64,000 bases of DNA from Pedobacter sp. Leaf170 (lineage in GTDB: Bacteria; Bacteroidota; Bacteroidia; Sphingobacteriales; Sphingobacteriaceae). How positions within the stretch are numbered: position 1 is the stretch's first letter; each line of letters starts with the position of its first letter. A model generated the notes under the pieces. That model saw nothing but the letters and a program-made list of their open reading frames with translations. It had not been told where the DNA came from and searched no databases. A program made the position numbers and the translations under genes. Shown piece by piece: positions 28,218-36,144 of this stretch. The stretch is from positions 361,829-425,828 of the forward strand of contig NZ_CAKLBP010000004.1 in the NCBI RefSeq assembly GCF_920984665.1, given 5' to 3'.

Positions 28218-28283
28218 AAGGTTGTGTTGCTTAGTACTTTCTAAAGATGAAAAACAGAATAATTGTTTTTGCTGATTTAAGAT

Positions 28284-29708
28284 TTAATTTTGGTCATCAA
28301 TCTTAATAGCTTTGATTTTATTATACAATGTTTTTCTATCAATATTCAAGATTTTTGCAGCTTTGGTTTTATTAAAATTTACTTCTTTCAAAACCCTTAA
28401 TATCGTATCATATTCGGCTTCCTGAGCTGCATTTTTTAAATCTTTTGGTTTATCGCTTTGCTTAAGTTTTACCTGTGTTAAAACTTCATCCCTATCGTAA
28501 TCTCTAACATAGTTAGATAATTCTAATGGCAAAACATCTACCTGAATTTCGTTGCCCTCTGTTAATAGCGCAACACGTCTGATAACGTTTTTCAACTCCC
28601 GAACGTTTCCTGGCCAATTGTAATTTAAAAAGCACTCTTTAACTGCAGGAGAAAAACCCTTTATATTTTTTCCTAATTCCTCATTCGCTACCGTTAAAAA
28701 ATTCTCGGCAAAAACTAAAATATCTTTACCACGCTTTTTTAAAGATGGAATATGAATGGAAAACTCATTAAAGCGGTGGTATAAATCTTCTCTAAAAGTT
28801 CCTTTTGAAATATTTTCGACTAAATTTTCGTTTGTTGCAACGATAATCCTTACATCTAAATCTATTTCTTTAGTGCTCCCAATGCGCTTAACCTTACGCT
28901 CTTGTACAGTTCTTAACAGTGTAGCTTGAATTTCGTACGATAAATTTCCGATTTCATCAAGAAACAAGGTACCACCATTAGCCTGTTCAAAATGCCCAAT
29001 TTTAGTGTACAATGCGCCGGTAAATGCGCCTTTTTCATGACCAAAAAATTCGCTTCCGGCAAGTTCTTTTGTTAATGAACCGCAATCCATTGCAATAAAT
29101 GGCTTATCTTTTCTTAAACTATTTAAATGGATGGTTTTTGCAACGTATTCTTTACCCGTACCACTTTTACCGGTTAAAATTATGCTATAAGATGTTGGGG
29201 CAATTAAATGTATTTGTTTTAACAAGGTTTTAGAAACATCACTCATGCCATCAATATAATCGCTGTGGTTGATGTACTCTTGTTCGGTATTTTTATTATT
29301 GCTGCCTTTTGTATTTTTTACTACTACATTTTCATTTAAAGCACGTTGGGTTTCAAGCGCTTTATTAATCGTATTTAAAATTTCATCAGGGTAAAGTGGT
29401 TTTGTTATATAATCGTAAGCGCCTAACTTAATTAGCTCAACAGCTAGTTTAATATCGCTGTAACCTGTAATAATAATAACACCAGTTGTAGGGTAATTTT
29501 CCTTTATTTTGATAAGAATTTCCCGCCCGTCAGTATCATCCAATCTATAATCGCATAATACCAAATCGAAAGTTTGCGTAGTTAGGATATCCATTGCGGA
29601 ATTACCTGTAATGGCATTAGCTACCTCAAACCCGTTTCGGGTTAAAAATTTAGACAATAAAAGGCCAATATTTACCTCATCGTCAATTATCAATATCTTT
29701 TTTTTCAT
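28284..29708 (-). CDS. Sigma-54-dependent response regulator, NtrC family
   Basis: About 474 residues when started at the ATG at 29708 (the open frame begins at 29729; residue numbers follow that frame). Domains: receiver with phosphoacceptor Asp60 in LVLCDYRL and Lys109 in ITKPLYP; AAA+ domain with Walker A GKSGTGKE and the sigma-54 contact motif GAFTGA (234-239), plus LFLDEIG as Walker B; C-terminal Fis-type helix-turn-helix [18 protein letters not shown]. No histidine kinase gene is adjacent, so the partner is elsewhere. GAFTGA is intact, so it should activate sigma-54 promoters; targets are unknown. Confidence 0.95.
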   Translation of the reverse strand: MKKKILIIDDEVNIGLLLSKFLTRNGFEVANAITGNSAMDILTTQTFDLVLCDYRLDDTDGREILIKIKENYPTTGVIIITGYSDIKLAVELIKLGAYDYITKPLYPDEILNTINKALETQRALNENVVVKNTKGSNNKNTEQEYINHSDYIDGMSDVSKTLLKQIHLIAPTSYSIILTGKSGTGKEYVAKTIHLNSLRKDKPFIAMDCGSLTKELAGSEFFGHEKGAFTGALYTKIGHFEQANGGTLFLDEIGNLSYEIQATLLRTVQERKVKRIGSTKEIDLDVRIIVATNENLVENISKGTFREDLYHRFNEFSIHIPSLKKRGKDILVFAENFLTVANEELGKNIKGFSPAVKECFLNYNWPGNVRELKNVIRRVALLTEGNEIQVDVLPLELSNYVRDYDRDEVLTQVKLKQSDKPKDLKNAAQEAEYDTILRVLKEVNFNKTKAAKILNIDRKTLYNKIKAIKIDDQN

Positions 29709-29807
29709 AAGGTGAGAATCGTAGTACATAATTAGGGAAAATATTTCAAAACGGGAAATTTTTTCTACACTAAATACCAGATTCTCATAGAATTAATAAT
29801 ACGAAGA

Positions 29808-30584
29808 CTACTTACCAGTAAATTTTCCTGGTCTTTTTTCAATAAAAGCTTTTACACCTTCTTTAAAATCATCCGTATCAAAGCATTTTCCAAAGGCTTC
29901 AATTTCAACATTATAGCCAGATTGATTTATTGAAGCATTTACCGCTTTAATTGCACCAGCTACTGCAAGGGGTGCTCTTTGCTTTACAAAGCCTAAAATT
30001 TCTTCAGCTTTGCTAATTAAATCGGCCTTTGGCACAACATAATTTACCAGACCAATCTTCCCGGCTTCTTCTGCCGATATCATATTTGCAGTAATAATCA
30101 TTTCTATAGCCTTACCTTTACCAACCAATTGAGTAAGCCTTTGCGTGCCGCCATAACCAGGTATTAAACCTAAAGTAACTTCAGGCAAACCTAACCTGGC
30201 ATTATCTGCTGCCAACCTAATGTGGCAAGCCATTGCCAACTCTAAACCGCCGCCTAAGGCAAAACCATTAATGGCGGCAATAAATGGTTTAGAACAATTT
30301 TCAATCGCATTAAAAATATTTTCTTGTCCTTTTCTTGCCAATTCCTCACCTTGTTTTCCGTTGTAATCAGAGAATTCTTTTATATCTGCACCCGCAACAA
30401 AGGCTTTTTCGCCAGCACCGGTAATAATTACACCTCTAACATCGTTGGTTTTTTCAGCATACTCAATTACATCGGCAAGTTCCGTTAATGTATCTTTATT
30501 TAATGCATTAAGCGCCTTTTCCCGGTTAATCGTTATATATAAAATATTTTCTTTTACTTCTGATATTAAATTTTGATATGCCAT
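29808..30584 (-). CDS. Enoyl-CoA hydratase (crotonase superfamily)
   Basis: 258 residues. Oxyanion-hole and catalytic features are intact: AGADIKEF (65-72), GFALGGGLELAM with Glu115, and LPEVTLGLIPGYGGTQRL with Glu135. The two Glu residues are 20 apart, as in hydratases. It hydrates a trans-2-enoyl-CoA, possibly crotonyl-CoA. It is 3 bases from a B12-binding protein gene on the same strand, so the two are probably cotranscribed; that pairing suggests branched-chain or propionyl-CoA metabolism but does not prove it. Confidence 0.92.
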   Translation of the reverse strand: MAYQNLISEVKENILYITINREKALNALNKDTLTELADVIEYAEKTNDVRGVIITGAGEKAFVAGADIKEFSDYNGKQGEELARKGQENIFNAIENCSKPFIAAINGFALGGGLELAMACHIRLAADNARLGLPEVTLGLIPGYGGTQRLTQLVGKGKAIEMIITANMISAEEAGKIGLVNYVVPKADLISKAEEILGFVKQRAPLAVAGAIKAVNASINQSGYNVEIEAFGKCFDTDDFKEGVKAFIEKRPGKFTGK

Positions 30585-30587
30585 CGC

Positions 30588-31007
30588 TTAAAAATTTCTG
30601 TTTTCTGTAACCCAATTTTGAATATACTCTACAATGCTTGCCATTGTTGTTCCTGGAGGAAATAATTCCCCAACACCCAAATCTGCCAACTTTTTCCTAT
30701 CTGCTTCGGGGATAATTCCGCCGCCTGTTAAAAGTACATCATCAAGCTGTTTCTCTTTCATAAAATGAATAATTTTCGGGAAAACCGTCATGTGTGCACC
30801 AGATAAAATCGAGACGCCAATAGCATCTACATCTTCCTGTAATGCAGTGTTAACCACCATTTCCGGTGTTTGGCGAAGCCCGGTATAAATCACTTCCATA
30901 CCGGCATCTCTTAAAGAAGTTGCAATTACTTTTGCGCCACGGTCGTGCCCATCAAGCCCAACTTTTGCCACCAAAACACGTATTGGCCTGTTTAATACTT
31001 TGCTCAT
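30588..31007 (-). CDS. Cobalamin-binding subunit/domain of methylmalonyl-CoA mutase type
   Basis: 139 residues: a stand-alone B12-binding domain like the C-terminal part of methylmalonyl-CoA mutase. The B12 signature DxHxxG is present as Asp19-His21-Gly24 in LDGHDRG, and later GVSILSGAH and LLTGGGIIP fit the cobalamin loop. It has no catalytic TIM barrel, so it must pair with a separate mutase subunit encoded elsewhere. It lies 3 bases upstream of the enoyl-CoA hydratase gene. The exact mutase (methylmalonyl, isobutyryl or ethylmalonyl type) cannot be told from this domain. Confidence 0.88.
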   Translation of the reverse strand: MSKVLNRPIRVLVAKVGLDGHDRGAKVIATSLRDAGMEVIYTGLRQTPEMVVNTALQEDVDAIGVSILSGAHMTVFPKIIHFMKEKQLDDVLLTGGGIIPEADRKKLADLGVGELFPPGTTMASIVEYIQNWVTENRNF

Positions 31008-31093
31008 AATGAATATTAAGTTGATGTAAATGTATTGATTTTGATGTTCAAATTAATCATTAACTAAAACAACCAGAATTGCTCTAATCTTTT

Positions 31094-31101
31094 TACCTTT
31101 G
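31094..31101 (+). promoter_or_regulatory. -7 box TACCTTTG upstream of glnS
   Basis: Matches TAnnTTTG, 22 bases before the glnS ATG. No clear -33. Confidence 0.45.
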
Positions 31102-31123
31102 CATTCCTAATTTACAGGTTTTT

Positions 31124-32779
31124 ATGAGTGAAGAAAAGTCATTGAACTTTATTGAAGAAATTGTTGAGAACGACTTAAATAGTGGTAAGTATGAAATCCT
31201 GGTTACGCGTTTCCCGCCTGAACCAAATGGTTATTTACACATTGGCCACGCAAAAGCGATATGCTTAAACTTCGGACTAACACAAAAATACGGCGGTTAT
31301 ACTAATCTACGTTTTGACGATACCAATCCGGTTACCGAAAAAACCGAATACGTTAACAGCCAGCAAGAAGATATTAAATGGTTAGGTTTTAACTGGAAAA
31401 ATGAATTATATGCATCAGATTATTTTGATGAGTTATATTCTTTAGCTGTAAAACTTATCGAAAAAGGTTTAGCTTATGTTGATGAAAGTTCTGCTGAAGA
31501 AATTGCAGCATTAAAAGGCACACCAACAGAACCCGGACAAGATAGCCCATATCGCAGCCGTAGCGTTGAAGAAAATTTGGACCTTTTCACCAAAATGAAA
31601 AACGGCGAATTTGCCGATGGCGCTTATATTCTGAGGGCTAAAATCGATATGGCGAGTCCGAATATGTTAATGCGTGATCCAATTATTTATCGCATTAAAC
31701 ATGCCGAACACCACCGTACCGGTAACAAATGGTGCATTTACCCAATGTATGATTTTGCTCACGGCCAAAGTGATAGTATTGAACACATTACACACTCTAT
31801 CTGTACTTTAGAATATGTTTCGCACCGCGAATTGTACGATTGGTTTATCGAGAAATTAGAGATTTTTCCATCAAAACAATACGAATTTGCTCGTTTAAAC
31901 CTTACTTCAACAGTAATGAGTAAACGTAAATTACTACAATTAGTAAACGAAAACTTAGTTAGCGGCTGGGACGACCCACGCATGCCTACAATTTCTGGCT
32001 TGCGCAGAAGAGGTTTTACACCAAAAAGTATTCGTGAGTTTTGCGAACGTATTGGTATTGCAAAACGCGAAAATTTAATCGAACTAAGTTTATTAGAATT
32101 CTGTATTCGCGAAGATTTAAATAAAACGGCTAATCGTGTAATGGCAGTTTTAGATCCGATTAAACTAATCATCACTAACTACGAAAAAGGAACTGAAGAT
32201 TTAATCGGAGAAAATAATCCTGAGGCAGAAGATGGAGGTGGTACACGTGTTATTCCTTTTAGCAAAGAACTTTGGATTGAGCGTGAAGATTTTATGGAAA
32301 TACCTGCGAAGAAATGGTTCCGTTTGGCGCCTGGCGCAATGGTTCGTTTAAAATTTGCCTACATTGTTAAGTGCGAAGATTTTGTTAAAGATGAAAATGA
32401 AAATGTAACCGAAATTCATTGTACGTATATTCCAGAATCGAAAAGCGGAAGCGATACAAGTGGCATTAACGTTAAAGGAACAATCCATTGGGTAAGTGCG
32501 CAACACGCAAAAACTGCAGAAATTCGTCTATACGATAGATTATTTACTTCTGAAACACCAGATGCTGAAGAAGGCGATTTTAAAGATTATTTGAATCCGG
32601 AAAGTTTAACGGTTTTACCAAACGCATATATCGAACCTGCTTTAGCTGATGCAGATTTGGATGGACGTTATCAATTTATTCGTAAAGGATATTTCTGCTT
32701 AGATAAAGATTCTACAGCCGATAAATTGGTTTTTAATAGAACTGTTACGCTGAAAGATACTTTTAAAAAGCCGAATTAA
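31124..32779 (+). CDS. glnS: Glutaminyl-tRNA synthetase
   Basis: 551-residue class I synthetase. The HIGH motif is in PPEPNGYLHIGHAK (about residues 30-43) and the KMSKS-type motif is VMSKRKL (about 266-272). The following anticodon-binding beta-barrels and the ending KDTFKKPN are normal. GlnRS in Bacteroidetes charges tRNA-Gln directly. The last 10 bases of the gene, including the stop codon, form the start of the tandem repeat described next. Confidence 0.97.
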   Translation: MSEEKSLNFIEEIVENDLNSGKYEILVTRFPPEPNGYLHIGHAKAICLNFGLTQKYGGYTNLRFDDTNPVTEKTEYVNSQQEDIKWLGFNWKNELYASDYFDELYSLAVKLIEKGLAYVDESSAEEIAALKGTPTEPGQDSPYRSRSVEENLDLFTKMKNGEFADGAYILRAKIDMASPNMLMRDPIIYRIKHAEHHRTGNKWCIYPMYDFAHGQSDSIEHITHSICTLEYVSHRELYDWFIEKLEIFPSKQYEFARLNLTSTVMSKRKLLQLVNENLVSGWDDPRMPTISGLRRRGFTPKSIREFCERIGIAKRENLIELSLLEFCIREDLNKTANRVMAVLDPIKLIITNYEKGTEDLIGENNPEAEDGGGTRVIPFSKELWIEREDFMEIPAKKWFRLAPGAMVRLKFAYIVKCEDFVKDENENVTEIHCTYIPESKSGSDTSGINVKGTIHWVSAQHAKTAEIRLYDRLFTSETPDAEEGDFKDYLNPESLTVLPNAYIEPALADADLDGRYQFIRKGYFCLDKDSTADKLVFNRTVTLKDTFKKPN

Positions 32780-33043
32780 AGCCCCACCCAACCCTCCCCG
32801 GAAGGGAGGGCTTAAGCAATAGCGTTAAACAAATTTAAAGCCCTACATAGTTCTCTCCAAAGAGAGGAGAGAGATTGTTTAAATAGCCGAATTAAAAGCC
32901 CACCCAACCCTCCCCGGAAGGAAGGGCTTAAGAAATAGCGTTAAACAAATTAAAAGCCCTACATAGTTCTCTAAAGAGAGGAGAGAGGTTGTTTAAGTAG
33001 CCGAATTAAAAGCCCGACCCAACCCTCCCCGGAAGGGAGGGCT
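32770..33043. repeat. Tandem repeat, about 115 bp, nearly 2.4 copies, after glnS
   Basis: Copy 1 is 32770-32885, copy 2 is 32886-32999, and a partial third copy is 33000-33043. Each begins GCCGAATTAA, which includes the glnS stop codon in copy 1. Each full unit carries two hairpins: a C/G-rich one (CCCTCC...GGGAGGG) and an AGTTCTCT/AGAGAGG one. The third copy ends after its GGGAGGG hairpin, 8 bases before the convergent amidase gene. The structure suggests slippage or unequal duplication of the gene terminus and its terminator. Confidence 0.9.
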
Positions 33044-33050
33044 AAAAAAA

Positions 33051-33887
33051 TTAATACTTCAAATAAAGATTATAAAGCACCAAAATATCAACCGGTGTAA
33101 GTTTTTTACTTATATCAGTTTGTATGAAATGTATTTTAAAAGCTTCGATGGCGGCCGGTAAGTTTGTGGTGTTGTAACCAATATATCTCAGTGCTTTTTC
33201 TGTGTCGAAATCAGCTGGTGGATTTTTCAAAATCGAATCGTACCAAAAACCAAAACCCTTATCTGCTAATTTTTTCCAAGGGAAGTTTTTCGGGTCGTTT
33301 TTACGACCAGGTGCAATATCTGCATGCCCGATAAAATTTGCTGTTGGAATATTGTAGGTTTTCTTTAACGTTGCCAAAAGCTTTATCAGGCTATTAATCT
33401 GAGCATCTTGCCAAACATCGCCAATACCGTTATTATCTAATTCTATACCTATTGAAGAGGAATTTAAGTCGGTATCTTTGCCCCATTTGCTCACACCCGC
33501 ATGGTTTGCACGCAGGTAATCGTTAACCATGTGCACAACCTTACCATCACGACTAATTACATAATGTGCGCTTGTACCCGCTTTTGTAGAGTGAAATGTT
33601 TTAATGGTTTGATTTAAACTATCTTGTGCAGTATGATGAATAACTACAAAATTAGGCTTTCTTATACCGAAATTCACAGAACCAACCCATTGCTGATTGT
33701 TGGTGTTTAATGAATCGTACAACTGTCCGGCTGGAGGCGTTGCCTTTATAATTTCTGAAAAATCCTTTGCTTTTTGCTTATAAACCTTTTCGGTTACGGC
33801 ATATTTACTTGTGCTACATGATGTTACAAGCATTGCAGAAATAATGACTATTGAAGAAGAAAGTTTCGAGATTTTAAACGAAAACAT
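33051..33887 (-). CDS. N-acetylmuramoyl-L-alanine amidase, amidase_2 type lipoprotein
   Basis: 278 residues, with lipoprotein signal and lipobox Cys24 (VTSC). The amidase_2 zinc site is visible: His84/His85 in VVIHHTAQDS, and HADIAPGRKNDP later with the second His and Asp. Such enzymes cut the lactyl-amide bond between N-acetylmuramate and L-Ala in peptidoglycan. It probably acts in the periplasm, anchored to a membrane. Convergent with glnS across the tandem repeat. Confidence 0.92.
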   Translation of the reverse strand: MFSFKISKLSSSIVIISAMLVTSCSTSKYAVTEKVYKQKAKDFSEIIKATPPAGQLYDSLNTNNQQWVGSVNFGIRKPNFVVIHHTAQDSLNQTIKTFHSTKAGTSAHYVISRDGKVVHMVNDYLRANHAGVSKWGKDTDLNSSSIGIELDNNGIGDVWQDAQINSLIKLLATLKKTYNIPTANFIGHADIAPGRKNDPKNFPWKKLADKGFGFWYDSILKNPPADFDTEKALRYIGYNTTNLPAAIEAFKIHFIQTDISKKLTPVDILVLYNLYLKY

Positions 33888-34001
33888 ATTTGCTTTTGTT
33901 AATGTAGTAAAATGACAAAGTTATAGTAAACATCCTCCAAATCATCAAAATTATTCAAAGCTTTTAAATTTTACTAATTTAGCGGCCTTATCCATTTTAA
34001 A

Positions 34002-35675
34002 ATGAAGAATTTATACAAATCGAATATACTTTTAATATCGTTGGTGGCTAGTGTTTTTGCAGCCTGCAACGGAAATAATACCACAGAAACCAATAAACCA
34101 GTTGCCGTTCAAAAAGATAGCTTAACAGATTATGTTGCACAGCGCTTACCGATTTACGAACGTGTAAAGCTTTCTACAGACCTTAATAGTTTAAGCGTAA
34201 GCGACCGTAAAATTTTGCCTTTGCTTATACAGGCTGCAGAAATTATGGATGAACTTTTCTGGAAACAAACTTACCCGCAAAAAGATAGTTTACTTGCGAC
34301 CATTAAAGATGAAAAAACACGTGAATTTTTTGCTATAAACTATGGACCTTGGGATAGATTAAACAACGATAAACCTTTTGTTAATGGTGTTGGCGCTAAA
34401 CCCGATGGCGCATCATTTTACCCGGCTGGAATGACTAAAGAGGGGATTGAAAAATCTAATCTGAAAGATAAGTTTGGAGCTTACTCGGTGGTAAGAAAAG
34501 ACAGTACAGGTAATTTAACTACTATTCCTTATCATGTTTTATTTGCTGCGGAATTGCAAAGAGCTTCATCTTTACTTAAACAAGCGGCATTAATTACTGA
34601 AGATGCTGGATTAAAAAAATATTTAAACTTAAGGGCCGATGCATTAGTGAGCGATAATTTTACAGCGAGCGATTACGCCTGGCTAGACATGAAAACCAAT
34701 GGTTTGGACATTATTATTGGTCCGATTGAAAATTATGAAGACAAACTTTTTAACGCCCGTACCAGCTACGAAGCTTATGTTTTGGTTAAAGATGCAGCGT
34801 GGAGCAAGCGCTTAGCTAAATATGTTGCCATGTTACCGGAGTTGCAGAAAAATTTACCTGTTGCCGCAAAATACAAAGCCGAAAAACCTGGTACTGATTC
34901 AGAATTGAATGCTTATGACGTAGTTTATTATGCCGGCGATTGCAATTCAGGCTCAAAAACCATCGCCGTTAATTTGCCCAACGATGAAAAAATTCAGCAG
35001 GAAAAAGGAACCCGCCGTTCGCAATTAAAAAATGCGATGAGAGCAAAATTTGATAAGATTTTAGTGCCCATTTCGAAAGAACTTATTGAGGCTGAACAGC
35101 AGAAATACATAAAGTTTGATGCCTTTTTCGCAAATGTAATGTTTCATGAAGTTGCGCATGGTTTAGGCATTAAAAAAACCATTAGCGGTAAAGGTTTTGT
35201 GCGTGAAGCTTTGCAAGAGCAATTTAGTTGGTTAGAAGAAGGTAAAGCGGATATTTTAGGCTTATACATGGTAACGGGTTTACTAAAAAAAGGAGAACTG
35301 CAAGGCGATATTAAAGATTATTATACCACTTTTATGGCCGGCATTTTACGCTCTGTTCGCTTTGGTGCGGCAAGCGCACATGGAAAAGCCAATATGCAGT
35401 GCTTTAATTACTTTAAAGAAAAAGGTGCCTTTGAACGTTCGGCTTCGGGGGCTTACCGGGTAAATTATGAAAAATTTGCTACCGCGATGAACGATTTGAG
35501 TGCATTCATTATTACACTACAAGGCAATGGCGATAAAACTGCTGTTGCAAAAGCACAAAAAGAAAAAGCAAATATTTCTACTGAATTACAAAGTGACTTA
35601 GACAGATTAATGAAAAAGAACATTCCGGTTGATGTTGTTTTTGAGCAAGGTGTTGACGTTCTTGGAATGAAATAA
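34002..35675 (+). CDS. Peptidase M49-like (dipeptidyl-peptidase III-type) zinc lipoprotein
   Basis: 557 residues with a lipoprotein signal (lipobox around ASVFAACNG). The zinc motif is HEVAH at 382-386 and the second motif EEGKAD at 412-417, about 30 residues later, as in M49. Classic DPP III has the longer HExxGH; here it is the five-residue HExxH form, so the position of the second His relative to Glu differs by one residue. Some bacterial DPP III-like families share this form. Role is likely envelope dipeptide release; substrate unknown. Confidence 0.8.
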   Translation: MKNLYKSNILLISLVASVFAACNGNNTTETNKPVAVQKDSLTDYVAQRLPIYERVKLSTDLNSLSVSDRKILPLLIQAAEIMDELFWKQTYPQKDSLLATIKDEKTREFFAINYGPWDRLNNDKPFVNGVGAKPDGASFYPAGMTKEGIEKSNLKDKFGAYSVVRKDSTGNLTTIPYHVLFAAELQRASSLLKQAALITEDAGLKKYLNLRADALVSDNFTASDYAWLDMKTNGLDIIIGPIENYEDKLFNARTSYEAYVLVKDAAWSKRLAKYVAMLPELQKNLPVAAKYKAEKPGTDSELNAYDVVYYAGDCNSGSKTIAVNLPNDEKIQQEKGTRRSQLKNAMRAKFDKILVPISKELIEAEQQKYIKFDAFFANVMFHEVAHGLGIKKTISGKGFVREALQEQFSWLEEGKADILGLYMVTGLLKKGELQGDIKDYYTTFMAGILRSVRFGAASAHGKANMQCFNYFKEKGAFERSASGAYRVNYEKFATAMNDLSAFIITLQGNGDKTAVAKAQKEKANISTELQSDLDRLMKKNIPVDVVFEQGVDVLGMK

Positions 35676-35692
35676 TTTTTTACCTGAAATTT

Positions 35693-35735
35693 AAACCGCA
35701 GTATTTACAGGTTTACTGTACATCTGCGGTTTTTT
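35693..35735 (+). terminator. Intrinsic terminator after M49-like gene
   Basis: Perfect 9-base stem AAACCGCAG / CTGCGGTTT with a 22-base loop and a T-run at 35730-35736. It lies 17 bases after the stop codon. Confidence 0.85.
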
Positions 35736-35813
35736 TGTACAGGAAATTTTGTTAAATAAGCCTTACAGTAGCGGAAATTACCTTTAAATAAGCTCCAATA
35801 ATGAAACGCTTTT

Positions 35814-35871
35814 ATGCTGAGGTACGAAGCATCTACAACCGACGAAGGAGATGCTTTGTGCCTCAGCATGA
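35814..35871. repeat. REP-like palindrome, family B, copy 1
   Basis: Arms 35814-35834 and 35849-35869 are near reverse complements (ATGCTGAGGTACGAAGCATC / AGATGCTTTGTGCCTCAGCA). A second small hairpin, CCTGCC-GGACA-GGCAGG, follows at 35900-35916. Related to family A by sharing the core CTTCGTGCCTC. Confidence 0.85.
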
Positions 35872-35986
35872 CAGAAGTTGTTTTTAAAAGATTGCAGCGC
35901 CTGCCGGACAGGCAGGGCTGAAAAAGCCATAAAGCACTGATTTTCACTTTCGAGAAAATTACAATACAACCTTTTTTAAAATTCTT

Positions 35987-36014
35987 GTAACCTTTTAAAA
36001 AAACGGTCGTCTTA
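35987..36014 (+). promoter_or_regulatory. Putative ECF promoter of TonB-dependent receptor
   Basis: GTAACCTTTTAAAA, 8 bases, GTCTTA on the plus strand. It matches the autoregulated promoter at 23131-23158 at 19 of 28 positions with identical spacing, and the flanking AAC-N16-CGT fits ECF sigma sites. It is about 130 bases before the receptor ATG. Confidence 0.6.
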
Positions 36015-36144
36015 CTTATAACTGAGCAAAAGAAACCTTTCCGTTTCTGAACTAAACTTAAAATTAAAGCATGCGATTAAAGCCCATGAAAATGGCGCTA
36101 TGGAAATTGTTTTGCCGTTTTTTAGCCGATTAAAATTTATACAA

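Noticed and set aside
32770..33043. CRISPR array
   Set aside because: Repeat units are long (about 115 bp) and adjoin without unique spacers; they are tandem copies of a gene end.
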